DNA of 64,000 bases. Source: Candidatus Hydrogenedentota bacterium (lineage in GTDB: Bacteria; Hydrogenedentota; Hydrogenedentia; Hydrogenedentales; JAEUWI01). This document shows positions 8,656-16,733 of the stretch, piece after piece (within the stretch, counting starts at the first letter, position 1; each line of letters opens with the position of its first letter). Under the pieces are notes generated by a model. The model saw nothing but the letters and a program-made list of their open reading frames with translations, had not been told where the DNA came from and ran no database searches. The stretch spans positions 112,529 through 176,528 of the forward strand of contig JAEUWI010000008.1 of the NCBI GenBank assembly GCA_016791475.1. The letters are read 5' to 3'. Made by a program: the position numbers and the translations under genes.

Positions 8656-10233
8656 ATGAAACTTCAGGCGCTCCAAAATATCGTGCTCTCTGTGTCCGGC
8701 GAGTATTCTGTCGATCGCGTGCTCGATGCCCTCGTTCGTGGATTGGTGCAGGAAGCCGAGGCGGCCCTCGCGCGCATCTGGCTGATACGATCGGGCGACA
8801 TCTGCGCCACCTGCCGCATGCGTCCGGAATGTCCCGATCAGGTGCGCTGTCTGCACCTCGCGGCGAGCGATGGGGCGAGCCGAATCGAAACCGAACAGCG
8901 ATGGGACCGGATCGAAGGCGACTACCAGCGGTTTCCCATCGGCATTCGCAAAGTGGGCTGGATCGCGGCCCAGGGCGAGGCCCTGATGCTGAATGATCTC
9001 GCGACGAACCGCGAATGGGCCTTCAATCAGGACTGGATTCAGGAAGAGGAAATTCGCTGTTTCGCGGGGCAACCCCTGCTCTTTCGCGGGGAAGTGCTCG
9101 GGGTGCTCGCGGTATTCTCACGCGAGGAAATGGGGGATCACTGTCTCGCCATATTGCGCACCTTCGCCGATCAGGCCGCGGCCGCCATTGCCAACGCCCG
9201 CGCTTTTGAAGAGATTGATCGCCTCCGCGCGAAGCTGGAGCAGGAGAATGAATACCTTCGCGAAGAGGCGCGCGGAGGAGACTACGGCGACATCGTGGGC
9301 TCGAGCGCCGCACTACGCCGGTTGATGGAGCAAATCGAGCTCGTCGCCCGCACCGATGCCACCGTGCTCATCCAGGGCGAATCGGGCACCGGCAAGGAAC
9401 TCATCGCCCGTGCGATTCATGAAAAGAGTTCGCGCGCGGGCCGTCCCCTCGTGCGCGTGAACTGCGCCGCCGTACCGCGCGAACTCTTCGAGAGCGAATT
9501 CTTCGGCCACGTGCGCGGGGCCTTCACCGGGGCCGCGCGGGATCGCGCCGGACGCTTCGCCCTGGCCGATGGCGGCACCCTCTTCCTCGACGAAGTGGGC
9601 GAGATCCCCATCGAACTCCAGAGCAAGCTGCTCCGTGTCCTGCAGGAGGGTCAGTTTGAGCCCGTGGGCGACGACCGCACCCAAAGCGCGGACGTGCGCG
9701 TCATCGCCGCGACCAACCGCAGCCTGGTCAACGACAGTACGGCCACGCGCTTTCGTCCCGACCTCTACTACCGCCTCAGCGTCTTCCCCATCCAGGTGCC
9801 GCCCCTGCGCGAACGGCGCGACGACATCCCCGAGCTCGCGCTCCACTTTCTCGCGTCGGCCAGCAAGCGCTTCGGCCTCCCGCCCGCGACGCTCAAGCAA
9901 CGTCACGTCCAGGAACTGCAAGCCTACGACTGGCCCGGCAACATCCGCGAACTTCAAAACGTCGTCGAGCGCGCGGTCATCACCACCCAGGGCCGCGATC
10001 TCGAGTTCGAACTCCACGCCACGCCCACTATTCCCGCAACCACCGCGCCCGCCGACACCGAACGAATCTACACCGAAGCCGAGATGAAAACCTTCGAGTG
10101 CGACAACATCCTCCGCGCACTCGAAGCCACCGACTGGAAAGTCGGCGGCGATGGTGGCGCGGCGAAACTGCTGGGGATGAAACCAACCACGCTCGCCTCA
10201 AGGATGAAGGTGATGGGGATCGCGCGGGGGTAG
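8656..10233 (+). CDS. GAF-domain sigma54-dependent transcriptional activator
   Basis: A 525-residue enhancer-binding protein. The N-terminal GAF domain (about residues 1-180) carries a four-cysteine cluster, Cys50-x2-Cys53-x5-Cys59-x5-Cys65, that could bind metal or sense redox state. A short coiled coil follows. The AAA+ domain then has Walker A GESGTGKE, the sigma54-contact loop GAFTGA, Walker B LFLDEVGE and the R-finger region. A FIS-type helix-turn-helix (GGAAKLLGMKPTTLASRMK) closes the protein. It is divergent from the hydrolase operon across three palindromes and a sigma54 promoter, so it most likely activates that operon. The last ~80 bp of the gene are duplicated at 11556-11638. Confidence 0.95.
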   Translation: MKLQALQNIVLSVSGEYSVDRVLDALVRGLVQEAEAALARIWLIRSGDICATCRMRPECPDQVRCLHLAASDGASRIETEQRWDRIEGDYQRFPIGIRKVGWIAAQGEALMLNDLATNREWAFNQDWIQEEEIRCFAGQPLLFRGEVLGVLAVFSREEMGDHCLAILRTFADQAAAAIANARAFEEIDRLRAKLEQENEYLREEARGGDYGDIVGSSAALRRLMEQIELVARTDATVLIQGESGTGKELIARAIHEKSSRAGRPLVRVNCAAVPRELFESEFFGHVRGAFTGAARDRAGRFALADGGTLFLDEVGEIPIELQSKLLRVLQEGQFEPVGDDRTQSADVRVIAATNRSLVNDSTATRFRPDLYYRLSVFPIQVPPLRERRDDIPELALHFLASASKRFGLPPATLKQRHVQELQAYDWPGNIRELQNVVERAVITTQGRDLEFELHATPTIPATTAPADTERIYTEAEMKTFECDNILRALEATDWKVGGDGGAAKLLGMKPTTLASRMKVMGIARG

Positions 10234-10312
10234 GGGTCAGGTCCCGGCCATTTCCGCCGCGATAGGCTCCGCCTGCTTCAGCACTCGGTTGCCAGTTTCG
10301 GCCGGCAGGCCT

Positions 10313-11443
10313 TCAAAACAACTTGATGTATTCGTGAAATACGAAAAGTCTATTCCGCTGCTGGCCAGTGATTTCGGCGAGGATACCTTTTTCAACAAAA
10401 GCCTGGACGAGGTCGTTGGCGGCTTTGGCCGACAGGCCGGTCATGCTTTGTACATCCTTCACGGCGACCACGGGTCGCTTGAACAGTTGAGACAGGAGTT
10501 CCATCCCGACTGTGGCGCGTCTTCCTAAGGTCATGATGCGGCCTTTTTCGGTGGACTCTTTCAGCTTAATGATCCGTTGCAGGGTCACGACGGCCGCATC
10601 GGCGGTCTCGGCAACGCCGGTCAGGAAGAACCTGATCCACTGCGCAAGATCATCTTTGGTGCGGACCCCGGTGAGGTTGTCGTAGTAGAGCGATTTGTTG
10701 TGCTCGAAGAAATCGGAAAGATAGAGCATCGGCTTGTCGAGTACCCCGCTGGAAACGAGATAGAGGGTGATGAGCAGTCGCCCGATGCGCCCATTACCAT
10801 CCAGGAAGGGGTGGATCGTTTCAAACTGGTAGTGGACGATGGCAATCCGCACGAGGTGCGGCACCTTGATATCCGTATTGTGAAGAAAGCGCTCCAAGTC
10901 CGTCATAAGATCGGGAACCTCGGTGTGTAGCGGAGGTATGAAGGCGGCATCGGACGGACTGGTGCCGCCGATCCAGTTTTGTGAGGTGCGGAATTCCCCC
11001 GGACTCTTGTGCTCGCCCCGCGCGCTGGCGAGGATGACCTGGTGCGCGTTGCGGATGAGTCGGTTCGACAGGGGAAGTGTTTTCAGCTCATCCAGGGCGG
11101 AGTTCATGGCGGCCACATAGTTGTTGACCTCGCGCCAATCATCGCGCCGTTCCGGGTTGATGTCCTCTTCGTTGATGAGTGCCTCTTCCATCGTGGTCTG
11201 GGTGCCCTCGATGCTGCTGGACTCGACTGCTTCCTTGATTGTGTGCATGCGAATGAACCTGTCGGTGTCCGGCACGAGACGGGAGAAGGAGTTCAATTCG
11301 CCCAACTTCAGCGAGGCCCGCTCAAGCAGTTCGTTGATGGCGTCATCGGTCCAGACAAAGCCATGGTTGATTTTCTCAGGCACGAAGTAGCGATAAGCGT
11401 AGCCCTTCCGGTAGGCGCCCGCCTTAAAGTTCTTGATGTCCAT
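10313..11443 (-). CDS. Fic family protein with N-terminal inhibitory helix and C-terminal winged helix
   Basis: A 376-residue Fic-domain protein, probably an AMP-transferase. The core motif is HPFLDGNGRIGR (His near residue 211). An N-terminal autoinhibitory motif, S-x3-E-G in SSSIEGT near residue 78, makes it a class II Fic protein. The C-terminal ~90 residues look like a winged helix (VVAVKDVQSMTGLSAKAANDLVQ), suggesting autoregulation. ATG 11443 is preferred over a TTG at 11455 in the same frame. A 13-bp inverted repeat sits just upstream. The gene lies between two near-identical ~83-bp direct repeats, which suggests acquisition. Target proteins are unknown. Confidence 0.92.
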   Translation of the reverse strand: MDIKNFKAGAYRKGYAYRYFVPEKINHGFVWTDDAINELLERASLKLGELNSFSRLVPDTDRFIRMHTIKEAVESSSIEGTQTTMEEALINEEDINPERRDDWREVNNYVAAMNSALDELKTLPLSNRLIRNAHQVILASARGEHKSPGEFRTSQNWIGGTSPSDAAFIPPLHTEVPDLMTDLERFLHNTDIKVPHLVRIAIVHYQFETIHPFLDGNGRIGRLLITLYLVSSGVLDKPMLYLSDFFEHNKSLYYDNLTGVRTKDDLAQWIRFFLTGVAETADAAVVTLQRIIKLKESTEKGRIMTLGRRATVGMELLSQLFKRPVVAVKDVQSMTGLSAKAANDLVQAFVEKGILAEITGQQRNRLFVFHEYIKLF

Positions 11444-11454
11444 GTGCTTCCCCA

Positions 11455-11507
11455 AAGTAAAATAGGATTTGCTTTATTTTACTTTATTGTAATTAAGTAA
11501 AATAAAG
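11455..11507. promoter_or_regulatory. AT-rich operator-like repeats upstream of fic
   Basis: A perfect 13-bp inverted repeat, CTTTATTTTACTT at 11472-11484 and AAGTAAAATAAAG at 11495-11507, has a 10-bp spacer. A third half-site, AAGTAAAATA, lies at 11455-11464, directly against the Fic start. The AT content contrasts with the GC-rich surroundings. It is a plausible binding site for the Fic protein's own winged helix, and the promoter may lie within it. Confidence 0.6.
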
Positions 11508-11555
11508 AAAATCCAAATTTACTCTCCTTAATCCTGAGTTGATTCGTGAAATCTC

Positions 11556-11638
11556 CTGGCGGCGCCGCGAAGCTGCTGGGGATGAAAACCTACAACGCTC
11601 GCCTCAAGGATGAAGGCAATGGGGATCGCGCGGGAGTA
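11556..11638 (+). repeat. degenerate copy of the 3' end of the sigma54 activator gene
   Basis: About 83 bp here match the last codons of the activator gene (about 10150-10233) at roughly nine positions in ten, in the same orientation. This includes shared runs such as GCTGCTGGGGATGAAA and CGCTCGCCTCAAGGATGAAG. The reading frame is broken. With the original it brackets the Fic gene as a direct repeat. Confidence 0.8.
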
Positions 11639-11746
11639 AGCAGCGATGACCTGTCTGCGTCTTGTCCCTGCCTTATACTTATGATAGCATTCGAGTGGTC
11701 AATCTGCGGTGTTCCGACGGCGGTTGTGACCAATTTGGAGGCAACT

Positions 11747-12010
11747 ATGAATGCGGCACATCCTTCTATCGAGGGCATCACGTTCGTCACGTCACCCGAG
11801 GGGCACCGATTTGAGCGGACCCAGTTGCGGGCCTTCGTCGTGGCCATAACTCTCGGCGGGATATGCTGGTATGGGTATCCCGCAACGAACGAAGCGTGGG
11901 CCGAAATAGTTTTTCAGACGATTATTTTTCTGGTCCCCTTTCTTGGGCTGAGCTATGCGTACAACACGTGGGAGCGGGATGCGACGTTTCGAGGCGACGT
12001 AGAAGTCTAG
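11747..12010 (+). CDS. small hypothetical membrane protein
   Basis: An 87-residue protein of unknown function. After about 28 hydrophilic residues there are two probable transmembrane helices, around AFVVAITLGGICWYGY and then IVFQTIIFLVPFLGLSYAY, followed by a short acidic tail (DATFRGDVEV). The start is supported by GGAGG at 11737-11741, 5 nt before ATG 11747. It lies in an accessory stretch between the duplicated activator tail and a nuclease remnant. Its 3' end abuts or slightly overlaps that remnant. I do not recognise a family. Confidence 0.55.
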   Translation: MNAAHPSIEGITFVTSPEGHRFERTQLRAFVVAITLGGICWYGYPATNEAWAEIVFQTIIFLVPFLGLSYAYNTWERDATFRGDVEV

Positions 12011-12290
12011 CTTTCCCGCGAACTCCGGGATGAACTTGACGGGTTTCGGCTCCACCACCACGTGGCGGTGGAGGCGAAGCCCGTGCCCAATTCCAGGAGG
12101 AATCGCGTCAGGTGGTCCAGCAGGGCATTTTCCAGTTCCCGTTCGTCGTAGCGCTCGGTCAACGTGAGGAAATCGAAGGTACAGGGGTCTTTCAGCGTTT
12201 CGCGGGCCAGGTCGGGCAGGGGCGCGGGCAGGGTGGCCTCAGAATTGGCGACGGTTCCGTCCTTCGCGGAGGTGGGGGCCGCTCTCGCTC
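11990..12290 (-). pseudogene. remnant of a YhcG/DUF1016 PDDEXK nuclease
   Basis: On the minus strand one frame reads ANSEATLPAPLPDLARETLKD, then CTFDFLTLTERYDERELEN and LLDHLTRFLLELGTGFA. This is the characteristic junction between the N-terminal domain and nuclease domain of YhcG/DUF1016 proteins. The reading then jumps frame to VKFIPEFAGKLDFYV, which belongs to the catalytic region further on, so the central nuclease core is deleted. Neither the start nor the end of the family survives. It is a decayed fragment, adding to the accessory character of 10.2-12.3 kb. Confidence 0.7.
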
Positions 12291-12309
12291 TGGTAAGTCA
12301 GGACGGTTG

Positions 12310-12330
12310 TCAACTATCAACTATCGACGA
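12310..12330. repeat. heptamer repeat (three units)
   Basis: Three consecutive 7-nt units, TCAACTA, TCAACTA and TCGACGA, lie 41 bp upstream of the sigma factor gene. They belong to the TCAACTG/CAGTTGA family found at four other places in the window. Confidence 0.6.
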
Positions 12331-12370
12331 TTTCGGGTTACAATAGGGAAGTCCGAACCCACTCCCTGAT

Positions 12371-13012
12371 TTGGTGTCTAAGTCTGTAGCTGGTGGAGCG
12401 AAAGCGCTCGTGGAACTACTCGAAGAAACCCGCAAATCGTCCGACGCGGAACTTGTGGAAGCCTGCCTGAGAGGCGAAGAAAAGGCTTTTGATGAGTTGC
12501 TGCGCCGCTACAAGGATCGGGTGTATAACGTGGTCTACCGCTATCTCGGCCATCGCGAGGACAGTCTGGACGCGTCGCTGGAGGTGTTTGTCCGAGCTTA
12601 CCGGAATCTGGACACGTATCAGGGCCATGCTCAGGTCTATACCTGGCTCTACAGTATCGCCGCGAATGTGTGCCGAAACCGGCTGCGCGACCGGAGCCGG
12701 AAGGGACGAAACATGGGCGTGTCGTATGAGGCGCTGGCGGAGGAGTCGCCCGGCGTGGCCCAGCAGGCGACCGCAAGCAACGTGTCGCCAAGCCACCTGG
12801 CCCAGAAGCGCGAGCTGGACGAGGGCCTGCGCCTCTGCCTGGATGGATTGCCGGAGACGTACCGTATGGCCTTTATACTCCGGACTTTTGACAATTTGAG
12901 TTATACCGATATCGCCGCGTCCTCCGATTGCCCCGAGGGCACCGTGAAATCGCGGCTGAATCAGGCCCGAAAGCTGCTCAAAGAATGCCTTTCCCGCCGC
13001 GGATTGTTGTAA
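12371..13012 (+). CDS. ECF-type RNA polymerase sigma factor
   Basis: A 213-residue sigma70-family factor with only regions 2 and 4. Region 2 runs from FDELLRRYKDRVYNVVYRYL to VFVRAYRNLDTYQG and YTWLYSIAANVCRNRLRDR. Region 4 is LPETYRMAFILRTFDNLSY followed by the helix-turn-helix TDIAASSDCPEGTVKSRLNQ. It would direct RNA polymerase to a regulon probably linked to the envelope. The gene directly downstream (41-nt gap, same strand) encodes its membrane anti-sigma factor. No ATG start exists: translation begins at TTG 12371 or GTG 12374 without a clear Shine-Dalgarno, implying weak expression. Confidence 0.92.
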   Translation: MVSKSVAGGAKALVELLEETRKSSDAELVEACLRGEEKAFDELLRRYKDRVYNVVYRYLGHREDSLDASLEVFVRAYRNLDTYQGHAQVYTWLYSIAANVCRNRLRDRSRKGRNMGVSYEALAEESPGVAQQATASNVSPSHLAQKRELDEGLRLCLDGLPETYRMAFILRTFDNLSYTDIAASSDCPEGTVKSRLNQARKLLKECLSRRGLL

Positions 13013-13053
13013 CGGAAATCAAAACGGGATTGCCCCAAAAATAAGCACCGACC

Positions 13054-14247
13054 ATGCCCCTGGAATGCGACCAAATACGGAATGAATTCTCCGCCCTGCT
13101 CGACAATGAGCTGAACCCGGAAGACCGGGAACTGGTGGAGGAGCATCTTTCCGACTGTTCGGAGTGCCTCCGGGAGCTTCACGGCTACAAGGTCGTATCC
13201 GACGCCTACCGCTATCATCACCCGGTGAAGGCCCCCGAGGATTTCGAGGCGCGGTTTCATGCGGCCATTGCGCCCATCGGGCGCAAGCGCAACCACAACT
13301 GGCAGCGTTGGACGCTGGCCGCCGCCGCAGGCTTCACGCTGATTGCGGGCCTCGCGTTCTGGCAGTCTCAGTTCACCCTGAAGCAATCCGCCATTTCGGA
13401 GCTCGCCCTGAACTCCCCCGCGCCGGAATCGCCGCCGCCCGCGGACGCGCCCCGGGCGATGAGGTTCCAGGCGCCCGCCGAGGCAGTTGCCCCGGACGTC
13501 ATGATGCAGGAAAGTGCCGCCGCGTCGGTCGAAGCTGCGCCTGTCCCCGCGCAGGAGAGCCTGGGTGCCTCCGGCACCGGCCCCGCGCTTAATGAGATCA
13601 CGTCCACGGCTGCGGTCGAATCAGAAGCTGGCTTGAAGGGTGAAGACAAGGCCAAAGTGGCCGCAGTACCTGAAACGGGTGGCGGTGGATTCGGTGGTGG
13701 AGGCGGTGGCTTTGGCGGTGTGGCCATGCCCAAAGCTGCCCCGGCGGCAGCGCCCGAAGCCGCCACTGCGACGCCGGTGGAGACCCCGGTACCGGAAATG
13801 GCGCGACGCACGGCCAGTGACGCGGTCGCATTGAAGTCCGCGCCCGCGGAATCGGACCAGCCGGCGCTGGGCGTCGCCAATCGCGACAAAGAAGAGCGTG
13901 TCGTCAGTCAGTCGGCCATGCGCAGCGAGGCGACCGAGTCCGCCCCGGCGGTAGTCGCCGATTCGGCAATGCCCGCGGCTGCTCCGCCCGCCTCTCCCGC
14001 ACCGGTGACATTGCTGCGCTGGAACGACCTTGAGTTCACCCTGTCCGGCGGAACCTGGCGACAGGCGGGCTATGCCGGGGAAACGCTCACGAAGGTCTCC
14101 ATTCCGTCGCCGGAATGGAACGGCCTGCTGGACCGGTACACCGCCCTGAACACACTGTGCGACCGGGACGAGCCGGTCATCGTCAAGTTGGGCGAGGTGT
14201 GGTACTCGATTGCGAAGGCGCCGACCCCGGGAAATCCTGCGCGCTGA
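13054..14247 (+). CDS. zinc-finger transmembrane anti-sigma factor with long low-complexity periplasmic region
   Basis: A 397-residue protein. The N-terminal zinc-binding anti-sigma domain has the H-x3-C-x2-C motif (EEHLSDCSECLREL, residues about 30-43). One transmembrane helix (WTLAAAAGFTLIAGLAFW) follows near residue 95. The periplasmic part is a ~200-residue Ala/Pro/Glu-rich linker with a glycine tract (GGGGFGGGGGGFGG). A compact ~70-residue C-terminal domain (LLRWNDLEFTLSGGTWRQAGY...) ends the protein. It should hold the adjacent ECF factor at the membrane. The linker suggests sensing well away from the membrane, but no protease gene for regulated cleavage is nearby. Confidence 0.88.
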   Translation: MPLECDQIRNEFSALLDNELNPEDRELVEEHLSDCSECLRELHGYKVVSDAYRYHHPVKAPEDFEARFHAAIAPIGRKRNHNWQRWTLAAAAGFTLIAGLAFWQSQFTLKQSAISELALNSPAPESPPPADAPRAMRFQAPAEAVAPDVMMQESAAASVEAAPVPAQESLGASGTGPALNEITSTAAVESEAGLKGEDKAKVAAVPETGGGGFGGGGGGFGGVAMPKAAPAAAPEAATATPVETPVPEMARRTASDAVALKSAPAESDQPALGVANRDKEERVVSQSAMRSEATESAPAVVADSAMPAAAPPASPAPVTLLRWNDLEFTLSGGTWRQAGYAGETLTKVSIPSPEWNGLLDRYTALNTLCDRDEPVIVKLGEVWYSIAKAPTPGNPAR

Positions 14248-14271
14248 TCCCTTTTTCGATTGCGCGCAGCC

Positions 14272-15288
14272 TCACCGCCACGTCACGATGCGTCCGGTCG
14301 ACGTTCCCCCTGCGGAAACCACTTTATTCCCACAGCGCACGGGCACCGCATGGTCCCACGTATCCCCCTCGGCACCCGATGGCACCGGCCCGATGTTTTC
14401 CCAAGTCCGCCCATAGTCCTTCGAAAGATAGAGGTTCTTCTCGCCGGTGTAGGTGGTGTAGATGATAACCCCATCGCCGACCTGCACGAAATCATCCGCG
14501 GAATCGGGAAAGCGCGCCACCTCCGCCCAGGTATCGCCATCGTCCGTGCTTCGGAAGAGCCGCCCGTCCTCCCCGCCTTGCAAGGCAATGCCCTGGCCCA
14601 GGTACTCCGTTGCGTAGAGGGCCTTCTCGCTGAGCTGCCCGCAATCGCGCCACGTACGGCCATCATCGGTGCTCCGATAGACCCGGCCCGCCCAACCGTT
14701 CACAAGCACGCCGTCCTTTACCTTTTCAAAGCGATAGAGCGCCATGGGTGAAACAGCACCGAGATCCTGCCAGGTCGCCCCGCCATCTTCGGAGCGGAAA
14801 ACATGCCCGCCAGTTGGATTCGTGTTGCTCACGAGCACCGTGCCGCTGGGCAACACGGTCATGCTGTAGCTGTGGTGAAACTGGGCATGGCGCGGCATGT
14901 TCGAAACCTGACCCAGCGGTCGCCAGTTCACCCCCCAGTCCTCCGACTTCCATGCATGGGCATCGCCCGTGAGCAGATAGGCCACACCGTGACCTGCGGA
15001 GGCGAGGCACGTCACGCTCCCCGTGTGCAGTTCCTCCCCAAGCAGGTTCCCCAGATCCGTCCAGGACTCGCCGCAGTCGGTGCTCCGGAAAATATGACCC
15101 GGCTTTGGATTCCTGGACCCGGCAATGACAACGCCCTCGCCCAGATCGGCGATGGCATCGATGCGCCCGCCGGGAATGACGGGGTGAACCTGCCAGGTGC
15201 GCGCTTCCGGCGCGGGATTGGACAGGGTGGCACAGCCGGCGAAGAGGAAAAGCAAAACAGGGACCACGAAGGGAATAAGACACGACAT
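14272..15288 (-). CDS. BNR/Asp-box repeat lipoprotein
   Basis: A 338-residue lipoprotein with lipobox LFAGC near residue 19. It contains at least six sialidase-type Asp-box repeats (S-x-D-x-G-x-T/S-W): FRSTDCGESWTDLG, WKSEDWGVNWRPLG, FRSEDGGATWQDLG, YRSTDDGRTWRDCG, FRSTDDGDTWAEV and LSKDYGRTWENIG. These would form a beta-propeller exposed at the outer membrane or periplasm. Sialidase catalytic arginines are not evident, so binding or another hydrolase activity is as likely as sialidase activity. It converges with the anti-sigma gene, 24 nt apart. Confidence 0.85.
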   Translation of the reverse strand: MSCLIPFVVPVLLFLFAGCATLSNPAPEARTWQVHPVIPGGRIDAIADLGEGVVIAGSRNPKPGHIFRSTDCGESWTDLGNLLGEELHTGSVTCLASAGHGVAYLLTGDAHAWKSEDWGVNWRPLGQVSNMPRHAQFHHSYSMTVLPSGTVLVSNTNPTGGHVFRSEDGGATWQDLGAVSPMALYRFEKVKDGVLVNGWAGRVYRSTDDGRTWRDCGQLSEKALYATEYLGQGIALQGGEDGRLFRSTDDGDTWAEVARFPDSADDFVQVGDGVIIYTTYTGEKNLYLSKDYGRTWENIGPVPSGAEGDTWDHAVPVRCGNKVVSAGGTSTGRIVTWR

Positions 15289-15415
15289 ATTGGATGCTCC
15301 AACCGGGGATACTGGGGGCCTTTACGCGAAATCCTCGTTGCCGAGCCTTCGTGGAAAGCATATAATCGCGCTCCGGTAGAAACAACTTCTCAGTTCGGAC
15401 TATTTTGGGGGCGGC

Positions 15416-16039
15416 ATGCGGCTCTTAGATTCGATATCGATTTCAGACTACAGTCGGCTTTCGGAAGCGCTTGGCGATGGCCTGCGCGTCATCGACGCGA
15501 GGATAAACACGCAGGAGGCCGCTATTATTCACGAGCACGTGGCGGGACTGCTGGCCGTGCCCGCGGGCGTTCTTTCTAAACTACGGTCCCACGGACTTGC
15601 CCGCATCCAGATCGGAAAAGGTGGGGTGGCGGGTTTTCCGGGCTTTGAGGAATACCAAGGCATACAGATTCCCACCGCACCGCGTGGGGTGACTTGGGAT
15701 GACGCGCGGGGCGCGTACATCGCAGGTCGGAGAGAAGTAATTCTGGGGACGGGTCGCCACGGCTACAGTGGCACGGCAACGCACGAAGTAGGACATGCTT
15801 TGGGACACTTGCTAAGTTACGACTTATCGGAAATACTCCAACGCGAGTACAAGGCCCAATTGAACGGCATTTTCGGCAAGAACAGCGCATACTATCCCAA
15901 TAGACGCTTGAGCGCCACGGGCTGCAAAGAATTCTTTGCAGAAACCGTGGGCCTTGGTATACTAAGTCCAGACGCACTGAGAGCCAACTTCAGTCACGAT
16001 TACTATGAGTTCATCATGAAGGTTACCCTGCGAACATGA
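15416..16039 (+). CDS. short zincin-type metallopeptidase, possible toxin domain
   Basis: A 207-residue protein with the zinc-protease motif HEVGH (ATHEVGHALG near residue 120). A second conserved block with a Glu, KEFFAETVGLGILS, lies about 55 residues later and supplies a third ligand. This arrangement resembles the anthrax lethal-factor-like (ATLF) zincin domain found in toxins. The N-terminal half is unrecognised and there is no signal peptide. The downstream gene overlaps its stop by 4 nt (ATGA), and a third small gene follows. That resembles a toxin cassette with accessory or immunity genes, but a housekeeping protease is possible. Confidence 0.65.
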   Translation: MRLLDSISISDYSRLSEALGDGLRVIDARINTQEAAIIHEHVAGLLAVPAGVLSKLRSHGLARIQIGKGGVAGFPGFEEYQGIQIPTAPRGVTWDDARGAYIAGRREVILGTGRHGYSGTATHEVGHALGHLLSYDLSEILQREYKAQLNGIFGKNSAYYPNRRLSATGCKEFFAETVGLGILSPDALRANFSHDYYEFIMKVTLRT

Positions 16040-16236
16040 ACAAGCTACTCCCAAACGGAAACATACAGGCGGTATATGGGGCAGGCGATGAGAACATGAT
16101 GACCAGCCTAGTCAAGGAAGTGCCTCCGAGCGACCCCGAGTACGAATCCTGTACCATAATCATGTCACTGGACGACGCAGAAAAAGCACGCGCCATTCTG
16201 GCAGCGTATCGGCGAGCGCATCCAGTTGCGTCGTAG
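16036..16236 (+). CDS. small hypothetical protein coupled to the zincin gene
   Basis: A 66-residue soluble protein with no recognised domain. The second half (TIIMSLDDAEKARAILAAYR) should be a beta strand followed by an amphipathic helix. Its ATG overlaps the zincin stop codon (ATGA), so translation is coupled and the two products probably act together. It might be an inhibitor or adaptor of the protease; that is inference from arrangement only. Confidence 0.6.
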   Translation: MNKLLPNGNIQAVYGAGDENMMTSLVKEVPPSDPEYESCTIIMSLDDAEKARAILAAYRRAHPVAS

Positions 16237-16332
16237 CCCACCAAATCTTATGCTCGCCAAACCTCATTCGAGGAAATTGATTCCCGTATTTCCCTTCCTC
16301 AATGGATGGGCACCAGTTCGGCGAGTTAAGAC

Positions 16333-16644
16333 ATGAAGGATAGAACTTACGCATACCTACAGTGTCAAGCGTTAACACTGATGCAGTCTTTGCTGGGTGT
16401 TATCTCTTCAAACTTTAGAATGGTATGGATCACATCAGTCGAGGATATGGTTGTGGTCAGTTTTGTTCTGGAACAAGAGTCTGACCAAGATTTCGAAGAA
16501 ATTGAAGACCTTAGGACAGAATTCGAATCTCTGCAATTGGCTCAGACCACGTATGAGTTTGAAATTAAAATCTCTAGTGGGGAAATCTCCTGGCCCGATG
16601 CATCGCGTTCAATTGTTGTCTACAGGAGGCGGGAAAGCCTGTAA
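16333..16644 (+). CDS. hypothetical protein, possible immunity-type protein
   Basis: A 103-residue soluble alpha/beta protein (start MKDRTYAYLQCQALTLMQSL), Glu/Asp-rich in the middle (EQESDQDFEEIEDLRTEFE) and ending VVYRRRESL. Small acidic proteins of this size often act as immunity partners in polymorphic toxin loci, but I cannot assign a family. It begins 96 nt after the coupled zincin pair on the same strand, and the following gene is an unrelated sulfatase. Base composition here is lower in GC than the neighbours, consistent with transfer. Confidence 0.6.
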   Translation: MKDRTYAYLQCQALTLMQSLLGVISSNFRMVWITSVEDMVVVSFVLEQESDQDFEEIEDLRTEFESLQLAQTTYEFEIKISSGEISWPDASRSIVVYRRRESL

Positions 16645-16733
16645 CGCGGAGACGAGTCTTAAGCTTGATTTGACCGGTGCGATCGGTAGTAGTTCGTCCT
16701 AGAATCGTTTCCACTCTTGTGAAGAAATACGCC

